Shown piece after piece: positions 57,495 to 64,000 of a stretch of 64,000 nucleotides of DNA. The position numbers were made by a program, and so were the translations under genes. Each line of letters begins with the position of its first letter. The stretch's first letter is position 1. The notes below the pieces were generated by a model. That model did no database searches. It had not been told where the DNA came from and saw only the letters and a list, made by a program, of their open reading frames with translations. Source of the DNA: Pseudomonas cichorii (lineage in GTDB: Bacteria > Pseudomonadota > Gammaproteobacteria > Pseudomonadales > Pseudomonadaceae); NCBI RefSeq assembly GCF_018343775.1, contig NZ_CP074349.1:186001-250000 (forward strand), given 5' to 3'.

Positions 57495-58961
57495 ATGAAA
57501 TTCAAGGACCTAAGGGATTTCGTGCAGCAGCTTGAGCAGCGCGGAGAGTTGAAACGCATTCAGATGCCCATTTCCCCTGTGCTGGAAATGACTGAAATCT
57601 GCGACCGTACGCTGCGCGCCAAAGGCCCGGCCCTGTTGTTTGAAAAGCCGGTCGGTTTTGACATCCCGGTGCTGGGCAACCTCTTCGGAACGCCGGAGCG
57701 GGTCGCCATGGGCATGGGCGCCGAATCTGTCGACGAGCTGCGGGAAATCGGCAAGTTGCTGGCTTTCCTCAAGGAGCCGGAGCCGCCCAAAGGCCTCAAA
57801 GACGCCTGGTCAAAGCTGCCTATCTTCAAGAAAGTCATCTCCATGGCCCCCAAAGTGGTCAAGGATGCGCCGTGCCAGGAGATCGTCATCGAAGGCGATG
57901 ACGTCGACCTGAACATGCTGCCTGTCCAGACCTGCTGGCCTGGCGACGTTGCGCCGCTGATCACCTGGGGCCTGACAGTTACGCGCGGTCCTAACAAGGA
58001 GCGCCAGAACCTGGGCATCTATCGCCAGCAGGTGATCGGTCGCAACAAGGTCATCATGCGCTGGCTCAGCCATCGCGGCGGCGCGCTGGACTTCAAGGAA
58101 TGGTGCATCAAGCATCCCGGCGAGCCGTTCCCTGTAGCCGTTGCCCTGGGCGCGGACCCGGCGACCATTCTGGGTGCCGTGACGCCGGTGCCTGACAGCT
58201 TGTCCGAATATGCGTTTGCAGGCCTGCTGCGCGGCACTCGCACCGAACTGATCAAGTGCCGTGGCAACAACCTGCAAGTGCCTTCCAGTGCCGAAATCGT
58301 CCTTGAGGGCGTGATCCATCCCGGTGAAATGGCTGATGAGGGGCCTTATGGCGACCACACCGGTTATTACAACGAAGTGGACAGCTTCCCGGTGTTCACC
58401 GTCGAGCGTATTACGCACCGGATCAAGCCGATCTATCACAGCACTTACACCGGTCGTCCGCCGGATGAGCCGGCGATTCTGGGCGTGGCGCTGAACGAAG
58501 TGTTCGTACCGATCCTGCAAAAGCAGTTTCCGGAAATCATCGACTTCTACCTGCCGCCCGAAGGCTGTTCCTATCGCATGGCCGTCGTGACCATCAAAAA
58601 GCAGTACCCGGGCCATGCCAAGCGCGTGATGCTGGGTGTCTGGTCGTTCCTGCGACAGTTCATGTACACCAAGTTCGTTATTGTCACCGACGACGACATC
58701 AACGCTCGCGACTGGAACGACGTGATCTGGGCCATTACCACGCGCATGGACCCCAAGCGCGACACGGTAATGATCGAAAATACGCCGATCGATTACCTGG
58801 ACTTCGCTTCACCGGTTTCCGGTCTGGGTTCCAAGATGGGGCTTGATGCGACGCATAAGTGGCCGGGCGAAACCACACGTGAGTGGGGCCGGGCTATCGT
58901 CAAGGACGAGGCGACTACACGTCGGGTCGATGAAATCTGGAATCAACTGGGAATAGATTGA
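57495..58961 (+). CDS. ubiD: 4-hydroxy-3-polyprenylbenzoate decarboxylase UbiD
   Basis: A 488-residue prenyl-FMN-dependent decarboxylase of ubiquinone synthesis. Motifs: [20 protein letters not shown], then [20 protein letters not shown] with the catalytic Glu, and GDHTGYYN. It requires UbiX. Stop overlaps the next start (TGATG) by one base. A start 12 nt upstream was rejected. Confidence 0.96.
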   Translation: MKFKDLRDFVQQLEQRGELKRIQMPISPVLEMTEICDRTLRAKGPALLFEKPVGFDIPVLGNLFGTPERVAMGMGAESVDELREIGKLLAFLKEPEPPKGLKDAWSKLPIFKKVISMAPKVVKDAPCQEIVIEGDDVDLNMLPVQTCWPGDVAPLITWGLTVTRGPNKERQNLGIYRQQVIGRNKVIMRWLSHRGGALDFKEWCIKHPGEPFPVAVALGADPATILGAVTPVPDSLSEYAFAGLLRGTRTELIKCRGNNLQVPSSAEIVLEGVIHPGEMADEGPYGDHTGYYNEVDSFPVFTVERITHRIKPIYHSTYTGRPPDEPAILGVALNEVFVPILQKQFPEIIDFYLPPEGCSYRMAVVTIKKQYPGHAKRVMLGVWSFLRQFMYTKFVIVTDDDINARDWNDVIWAITTRMDPKRDTVMIENTPIDYLDFASPVSGLGSKMGLDATHKWPGETTREWGRAIVKDEATTRRVDEIWNQLGID

Positions 58962-59929
58962 TGCGTGTAACGTTGCAGCCGTCGGGTGCAGTGCTGGAAA
59001 CCCTGCCGGGCGAGCGGATTCTCGATGCTGCACAGCGCCTGGGCTATGAATGTCCACAGAGCTGCCGCAACGGTAATTGTCATGTCTGCTCGGCGCTGCT
59101 GGTGCAGGGGCGCGTGAAACAGGCCAGCGATGAGCTGACCCACGGTGAAATCTACACCTGCCTGGCAGAGCCGCTGGAAACCTGCGAAGTGCTGTGGGAT
59201 GCGGTCCTGCCCCTTGGTCAGTTGCCGGTGCGCAAGTTTGCCTGCCAGCTCAGCGAGTGCGTTGAAGTGGGCGGCGATGTCTGGCGGGTCGGTCTGAGGG
59301 CGCCGGCTGGCAAGCTGCCCCGCTATCACGCCGGGCAATACCTGATGATCGAGCGCGAGAACGGTGAAAAGTCAGCCTTCTCGCTGGCTTCGGCGCCTCA
59401 CAAGGGGCGCGACCTGGAATTGCACGTGCTGGTTCGTGAGGCCAGTGCTCGCACGCTGATCGAACAGCTTCAACGCAATGCCATGGCGCGGGTCGAGCTA
59501 CCTCTTGGCGATACCCACCTTGCCGATCTGCCCGACGGCCCACTGGTACTGATCGCGGCTGGCACGGGTATGGCGCAGATGAGCAGCCTGATCGAGCATT
59601 GCCGCGCCAAGGGCTTCAGCCATCCAGTGCATCTGTACTGGGGCGTGCGCCGTCCCGAGGACTTTTACGAAATTCGTCAGTGGGACGAATGGGCCACGCT
59701 GCCGAATCTGTTCCTGCACAAGGTCGTCAGTGATCTGTGCGGCTGGGAAGGGCGCTGCGGGATGTTGCATGAAGCCGTACGCGACGACATCAGCGACCTG
59801 TCCTCGATCCATGTCTACGGCAGCGGCTCTCCGGCCATGATCTACGCGACGCTGGATGCCTTGGTCGGTGCCGGAATGGACGCTCATCAGATGCGTGCTG
59901 ATGTCTTTGCCTACGCGCCTCGTCCATAG
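58961..59929 (+). CDS. Ferredoxin-type NAD(P)H oxidoreductase
   Basis: A 322-residue protein: an N-terminal plant-type [2Fe-2S] domain (Cys35, 40, 43 in SCRNGNCHVC and a fourth near residue 71), then an FAD domain (YHAGQYLMIE, FSLASAPH) and an NAD(P)-binding domain (LIAAGTGMAQMSSLIEHC). Such proteins are often called CDP-6-deoxy-glucoseen reductases or Fre-like. Electron partner unknown; coupling to ubiD hints at quinone-related redox. Confidence 0.9.
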   Translation: MRVTLQPSGAVLETLPGERILDAAQRLGYECPQSCRNGNCHVCSALLVQGRVKQASDELTHGEIYTCLAEPLETCEVLWDAVLPLGQLPVRKFACQLSECVEVGGDVWRVGLRAPAGKLPRYHAGQYLMIERENGEKSAFSLASAPHKGRDLELHVLVREASARTLIEQLQRNAMARVELPLGDTHLADLPDGPLVLIAAGTGMAQMSSLIEHCRAKGFSHPVHLYWGVRRPEDFYEIRQWDEWATLPNLFLHKVVSDLCGWEGRCGMLHEAVRDDISDLSSIHVYGSGSPAMIYATLDALVGAGMDAHQMRADVFAYAPRP

Positions 59930-60083
59930 CTTCTGACTGGCGGCCTTGTAACTGGATTGCAATTTTTTTCAATCGCTTATAGCTTATAGCGATGAAAACA
60001 CAGGCTCAGGCCTGTAGCAGCACCCGTACCGCGATACCTTGACGCCGCTTATCCATGAGCGGGTCCTCAAGGCTCGGTTATGA

Positions 60084-60102
60084 CTGACAGTCAGGCTGTC
60101 AG
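60084..60102 (+). other. Inverted repeat beside the chaC ribosome-binding site
   Basis: CTGACAG, TCAGG, CTGTCAG: a perfect 7-bp stem followed at once by GGAGG and the ATG at 60111. It could shield initiation or be an operator. Confidence 0.5.
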
Positions 60103-60110
60103 GGAGGCAA

Positions 60111-60785
60111 ATGGACAATCCAATCAATGAATTGGCGGCGGCCGTGCATGACGGCCTTGGTCTGAAATATCCGCCAGTAATCGATCTTGGCCCGCAACTC
60201 ACCCGCGAGCAACTGCTCGCCTCGATGAACGCCACCCTGCGTCGCCACAAGGGCGGCCCTGTCTGGCTGTTCGCTTATGGCTCGCTGATCTGGCGCCCTG
60301 AATGCAAGGCTGTCGAGCGTCAGCGCGCACGGGTATATGGCTACCATCGCGGCTTGTACCTGTGGTCCCACGAACATCGGGGCACACCCGAAGTGCCTGG
60401 CCTGGTATTCGGCCTGGACCGTGGCGGCTCCTGCACGGGGTTCGCCTACCGCTTGCCGGATGAATGCCTTGAAGACTCCCTGTTCGCGCTCTGGCAGCGC
60501 GAAATGCCTTATCCCTCTTATCGCCCGCACTGGCTGAGCTGCCGTCTTGAAGATGGCACACAGGTTCAGGCGTTGGGATTTGTGCTGGAGAGGCATTTGC
60601 CCAGCTATGCGGGCAACCTGCCGGACAGTGTGCTGAGCCAGGTACTGGCCAGCGCAAGCGGGCGGTATGGCACGACTCGTGATTACGTCGAGCAGACCGC
60701 CAACGCCTTGCGCAGCCACGCCATGCCAGATCTGAATCTGGAGGCGCGGCTGAAGCGTTGCCGGTCCAACCCGGTTACGCTTTGA
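60111..60785 (+). CDS. ChaC-like gamma-glutamylcyclotransferase
   Basis: A 224-residue enzyme. The substrate-binding motif is VWLFAYGSLIWRP near residues 51-62; YGYHRGLYLWSHEHRGTPEV and LVFGLDRGGSCTGFAYRL are typical of ChaC. It should degrade glutathione to 5-oxoproline and Cys-Gly. GGAGG lies 5 nt before the ATG. Confidence 0.9.
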   Translation: MDNPINELAAAVHDGLGLKYPPVIDLGPQLTREQLLASMNATLRRHKGGPVWLFAYGSLIWRPECKAVERQRARVYGYHRGLYLWSHEHRGTPEVPGLVFGLDRGGSCTGFAYRLPDECLEDSLFALWQREMPYPSYRPHWLSCRLEDGTQVQALGFVLERHLPSYAGNLPDSVLSQVLASASGRYGTTRDYVEQTANALRSHAMPDLNLEARLKRCRSNPVTL

Positions 60786-60792
60786 CTCAGGC

Positions 60793-62130
60793 TTACCGAG
60801 ACGTGCTGGCAACCTGTTTGTGACGTAGCGTTGGCGCAAGGAACGCCATAGCCAGGATGCACGCACTGATCAGCAGCACAAAACCGCCATCCCAGCCGAA
60901 GTGGTCAACGGTGTAGCCCATCGCCGCGCTTGCTGCGACCGAGCCGCCCAGGTAACCGAACAACCCTGTGAAACCTGCCGCAGTACCGGCTGCTTTCTTG
61001 GGCGCCAGTTCCAGTGCCTGCAGACCGATCAGCATCACCGGGCCGTAGATCAGGAAGCCGATGGAAACCAGAGCGATCATGTCGACGGTCGGGTTGCCTT
61101 CCGGGTTCAGCCAGTACACCAGCGTGGCGATGGTCACCAGGAACATGAACACCATACCGGTCAGGCCGCGGTTGCCCTTGAAGATCTTGTCCGACATCCA
61201 GCCGCACAGCAGCGTGCCAGGAATACCGGCCCACTCGTACAGGAAATAGGCCCATGAGGTCTTGTCGACCGTGAAGTGCTTGGCTTCTTTCAGGTAGGTC
61301 GGTGCCCAGTCCAGCACGCCATAGCGCAGCAGATAGACGAACACGTTAGCCAGGGCGATGTACCACAGCAGTTTGTTGCGCAGCACGTATTTGACGAAGA
61401 TTTCCCTGGCGCTGAATTCTTCTTCATGGCTGGCGTCGTAGCCTTCCGGATAATCGTTCTTGTAGTGCTCGATGGGCGGCAGGCCAACCGATTGCGGGGT
61501 GTCGCGCATGGTTGCGAAGGCGAAGACCGCCACCAGCAGAGCCACGGCTGCCGGCACATAGAATGCGGCGTGCCAGTCGTTGGTCCAGCCCATGCCCAGC
61601 AGGAACAGCGGGCCGATCAGACCGCCACCCACGTTATGGGCCACGTTCCAGACCGAAACCACACCGCCGCGCTCTTTCTGCGACCACCAGTGCACCATCG
61701 TCCGCCCGCTCGGCGGCCAGCCCATGCCTTGTGCCCAGCCGTTTATGAACAGCAGCACAAACATGATCGTGACACTGGACGTCGCCCAGGGCGCGAAACC
61801 GAAAATGAACATCACCCCGGCCGACACCAGCAACCCGAACGGCAGGAAATAGCGCGGGTTGGAGCGGTCCGAAACCAGCCCCATCAGGAATTTCGACAAG
61901 CCGTAGGCAATCGCGATGGCCGACATGGCAACACCCAACTGCCCGCGTGTGTAGCCTTCTTCGATCAGGTAAGGCATCGCCAGGGAGAAGTTCTTGCGCA
62001 GCAGGTAGTAACCGGCATAGCCGATGAAAATACCGGCGAAGATCTGCCAGCGCAGACGACGGTAAGTGCTATCGACCTTTTCTTCGGGGATGGGTGCCAT
62101 GTGCTTGGCAGGGCGGAAAAACGCAAACAT
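60793..62130 (-). CDS. glpT: Glycerol-3-phosphate transporter GlpT
   Basis: A 445-residue, 12-TM OPA-family antiporter: [40 protein letters not shown] and [18 protein letters not shown]. It exchanges glycerol-3-phosphate for phosphate and can take up fosfomycin. A candidate GlpR operator lies upstream (62238-62253). Convergent with chaC. Confidence 0.95.
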   Translation of the reverse strand: MFAFFRPAKHMAPIPEEKVDSTYRRLRWQIFAGIFIGYAGYYLLRKNFSLAMPYLIEEGYTRGQLGVAMSAIAIAYGLSKFLMGLVSDRSNPRYFLPFGLLVSAGVMFIFGFAPWATSSVTIMFVLLFINGWAQGMGWPPSGRTMVHWWSQKERGGVVSVWNVAHNVGGGLIGPLFLLGMGWTNDWHAAFYVPAAVALLVAVFAFATMRDTPQSVGLPPIEHYKNDYPEGYDASHEEEFSAREIFVKYVLRNKLLWYIALANVFVYLLRYGVLDWAPTYLKEAKHFTVDKTSWAYFLYEWAGIPGTLLCGWMSDKIFKGNRGLTGMVFMFLVTIATLVYWLNPEGNPTVDMIALVSIGFLIYGPVMLIGLQALELAPKKAAGTAAGFTGLFGYLGGSVAASAAMGYTVDHFGWDGGFVLLISACILAMAFLAPTLRHKQVASTSR

Positions 62131-62237
62131 GCAGACGCTCCGGGTTTTTATTTTTTGCGAAAGCGAATATTACATTTTCGTTACAGAAAAAAGCAGCGCT
62201 TTTTCCGAAAGTTGCATAGGAAATGTGAGGTTGTTCG

Positions 62238-62253
62238 TGTTCTTTTGTGAACA
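62238..62253. promoter_or_regulatory. Candidate GlpR-type operator
   Basis: TGTTC-N6-GAACA is a perfect dyad like the GlpR half-sites (TGTTCG / CGAACA), ~110 nt upstream of glpT. A GTTCGTGTTC direct repeat overlaps it. The rest of 62131-62402 shows no gene. Confidence 0.4.
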
Positions 62254-62402
62254 TCTTGTTTGGGTAGATGCCGTCATTTTTTTTTGGGATTGCTCCTACG
62301 TTTGAATGGGATTGCATGTCCTTATGAGCACTGAGGGAGCCTTCTACTATCGCGGTCACTACGCCATGCAGGCGTTCATATCGCGGTTTTCAGGGGGTGT
62401 GT

Positions 62403-63086
62403 ATGAGGTTTATTGCGTTTGTTTTTGTTCTTTTGCTGCCTCTTTCGGTGCAGTCTGCCGATGCCTTGATTGTCCCCCTGTTTACCCCCAAGCCTGTATA
62501 TCCGCCAGCATTGATCAGAAGCCGATACACCGGAAAGGTACGGGTTCAGTTGGTGGTGAGTTCTGGCGGGAATGTGCAGGACGTTCGGGCGATAGAGAGC
62601 GGGCATCCACAATTGACTGAGGCTGCTGTGGGGGCTTTGGCTCAATGGCGCTATCGCCCATGGGCTGGAACCGTGGGCGCCCCACCGCAAATCAGCATCA
62701 TGATCCCTGTCATTTTTGGCTCTCACGGAAACAGCCACTTCAATCAGGAGGTCGATGTCGGCCTGAGCAATATCCGCTGTGCCTATTTGAATAACGAAGT
62801 TGATACGCAAAACAGAGACTTTCCGGAAGAGCCGTTAAATAAAGTCGACGTGTTCTGGTACACCGGTCAGTTTTTATTCAGTAGCTACGCGGCTCTTCTG
62901 CGTAGCGAGGATGAGCGTAAGCTCTTGCTTGAGCAGTTGGGGCGGTTGGTTCCAGAGATTGTGAAAAGCTGCCGGCTTAATCCAGAGCACAGGTATGGCG
63001 ACTACCTTCCTGTTTCTATCAAGAGCCTGTTGAGTGGGCTGGCACAGTCAGACGATGTGCCTGGCGCATTGCAAGGAGCCTTGTGA
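62403..63086 (+). CDS. Secreted TonB_C-type protein, paralogue 1, with an unrecognised second domain
   Basis: A 227-residue protein with a signal peptide (RFIAFVFVLLLPLSVQS). Residues ~25-105 resemble a TonB C-terminal domain (KPVYPPALIRSRYTGKVRVQ, ALAQWRYRPW), but there is no N-terminal membrane anchor or Pro-rich spacer, so it is not an energy-transducing TonB. Residues ~115-215 form a second domain shared with the next gene, with Cys in SNIRCAYLNNEV and VKSCRLNP. The start at 62403 precedes the signal; a GTG at 62397 is possible. Confidence 0.7.
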   Translation: MRFIAFVFVLLLPLSVQSADALIVPLFTPKPVYPPALIRSRYTGKVRVQLVVSSGGNVQDVRAIESGHPQLTEAAVGALAQWRYRPWAGTVGAPPQISIMIPVIFGSHGNSHFNQEVDVGLSNIRCAYLNNEVDTQNRDFPEEPLNKVDVFWYTGQFLFSSYAALLRSEDERKLLLEQLGRLVPEIVKSCRLNPEHRYGDYLPVSIKSLLSGLAQSDDVPGALQGAL

Positions 63087-63731
63087 ATGCCGAGCAGGTT
63101 CCATGGGTTTGGTGTGCTGTTTACAGGTCTTTTGTTTGTGGGGTGTGTCACCGCGGCAGGCTCCTACCCGGTGCCACTGTCTATGCCGGACATCGAGTAT
63201 CCAGAAGAGCTGATCGGTTCCTCTGCAAAAGGAGAGGTCGTTGTACGGATCTTCATTCAGGCCGATGGAGGGGTTCGGTTCCTTGAGGTGCTTGATGCGA
63301 CCGAGCCCCGATTCGTGGCAGCGACCAAAAAGGCTGTTGAGCAATGGCGCTTCGAGCCCTGGACGCCATCCGCCTCCAATCCAGAGGGGGAGGCAGTAAA
63401 AGTCACTTACCGCTTTTTAGGAAGACCGCATAAAGAACCGTCGCTGACAGCCAATGTCGAGTTAAAGAAGGTGTCATGCCGTCAGCTCAACGAGGAAGTG
63501 GAGAGCAACTGGCGCAAAAGCGGTCGCTCTCATGAGGCTGAAACCCTGGCCCGGACGGAGTTCTATCTTTCCAGTGGCAATGTCATCTATCCGTTTCTTC
63601 CAGGCGATGCACGCGAGGCGCTGGTGATGGAGTTTATTAACGCGATTCCGGGCATCCTGAAAAACTGCCAGCAAAATCCTCAAAGAAAATATGTGGATTA
63701 CCTTCCAGAGAGTGTCAGGCGGAATTTGTAG
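63087..63731 (+). CDS. TonB_C-type lipoprotein, paralogue 2
   Basis: A 214-residue paralogue of the preceding gene, starting right after its stop. Its signal ends in a lipobox-like LLFVGC, so it is probably lipid-anchored. The TonB_C-like part reads MPDIEYPEELIGSSAKGEVV, then EQWRFEPW; the second domain has VSCRQLNEEV and LKNCQQNPQRKYVDYLPESV. Function unknown. Confidence 0.7.
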   Translation: MPSRFHGFGVLFTGLLFVGCVTAAGSYPVPLSMPDIEYPEELIGSSAKGEVVVRIFIQADGGVRFLEVLDATEPRFVAATKKAVEQWRFEPWTPSASNPEGEAVKVTYRFLGRPHKEPSLTANVELKKVSCRQLNEEVESNWRKSGRSHEAETLARTEFYLSSGNVIYPFLPGDAREALVMEFINAIPGILKNCQQNPQRKYVDYLPESVRRNL

Positions 63732-63739
63732 GCGGGATT

Positions 63740-63787
63740 TCGCGAATGAATTCGCTCCAACGTGTGTGAGAGCGAATTCATTCGCGA
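63740..63787. repeat. REP-like palindrome
   Basis: TCGCGAATGAATTCGCTC and its exact inverted copy flank 12 nt. It lies between convergent genes. Confidence 0.85.
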
Positions 63788-63819
63788 TCAAACATCTGAA
63801 GTGCTTCCGGTTTGAAGAG

Positions 63820-64000
63820 TCATGCCACCGCTACAACCACCTTCCCCACCGCACTCCTTTTCCCCAACACTTCAATCGCCTCTGCCCCTCTTTCCAGCGG
63901 ATAAACCTGCGATACCAGTGGTTTCAACTTTCCTTCTGCATACCAGCCAAACAGTTGCTTGAAGTTCGCGGCATTGTCTTGAGGTTGTCTTTGTGCGAAA
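63820..64000 (-). CDS. Quinone oxidoreductase/zinc-type alcohol dehydrogenase, C-terminal fragment
   Basis: The last ~60 residues of a protein whose start is outside the window. It reads NFKQLFGWYAEGKLKPLVSQ, then YPLERGAEAIEVLGKRSAVG and ends KVVVAVA, the C-terminus of QOR-like MDR-family NADPH oxidoreductases. Confidence 0.82.
   Translation of the reverse strand, partial: FAQRQPQDNAANFKQLFGWYAEGKLKPLVSQVYPLERGAEAIEVLGKRSAVGKVVVAVA

Noticed and set aside
59984..60250. 88-codon minus-strand frame before chaC
   Set aside because: It runs antisense into chaC and lacks any motif; a short tail (MDKRRQGIAVRVLLQA) looks protein-like but is too short to support a gene or remnant.

Overview
The window is chromosomal DNA from a Pseudomonas, most likely of the P. 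syringae lineage. Several neighbourhoods are in the order I know from that genus: lptM-lysA-dapF-DUF484-xerC-HAD, algZ-algR-hemC-hemD-hemX-hemY-dsbB-algQ-FKBP-algP, hemB-ppk against ppx, trxA-rho-ubiD, and ubiK/glnK-amtB with comM. SutA and AlgP are Pseudomonas-type regulators. Codon use is GC-rich at the third position, and REP-like palindromes carrying the motif TCGCGAATGAATTCGCTCC are scattered between genes. No rRNA, tRNA, complete IS element or CRISPR array was seen.

Layout. 1-5.7 kb: the end of a GGDEF-EAL protein, a MATE exporter divergent from a LysR regulator, and a chemoreceptor. 5.7-11.4 kb: a broken BRO-N gene, comM, then a roughly 3.4 kb accessory insert between comM and ubiK. 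The insert carries a cytoplasmic trypsin-like protease, three-TM and one-TM membrane proteins, a small basic protein and an unexplained possibly structured element. 11.4-14.7 kb: nitrogen sensing (glnK-amtB with candidate NtrC and sigma-54 sites), YjbQ and SutA. 14.7-20.7 kb: the lysine/dif-recombination operon on the minus strand, then cyaY, DUF1289 and rnk. 20.7-27 kb: cyaA, two small conserved proteins, a GST and argH. 27-37 kb: the AlgZ/AlgR system, the haem genes hemCDXY, dsbB, algQ, an FKBP and the histone-like algP. 37-46.4 kb: an ABC-F ATPase, an MscS channel, a LysE exporter, a four-gene outer-membrane/periplasm operon with two LpoB/CsgG-like proteins, a cytochrome c-FTR1 fusion and a DedA protein. 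46.4-51.4 kb: hemB-ppk convergent with ppx. 51.4-55.3 kb: an amino-acid-type ABC importer divergent from a FadR-type regulator, with a 15-bp dyad occurring twice between them. 55.3-62.1 kb: trxA, rho, ubiD, a ferredoxin reductase, chaC and glpT. 62.4-64 kb: two tandem secreted TonB_C-type paralogues sharing an unrecognised second domain, and the end of a quinone oxidoreductase.

Most of the window is conserved housekeeping DNA. The unusual parts are the ubiK-comM insert, the TonB_C paralogue pair, a DsbB that lacks one of the usual second-pair cysteines, a small CxxC-containing ORF antisense between algR and hemC, the degraded BRO-N gene, and the paired operators at the ABC/GntR locus. Family assignments come from recognising motifs by eye; no database search was run.
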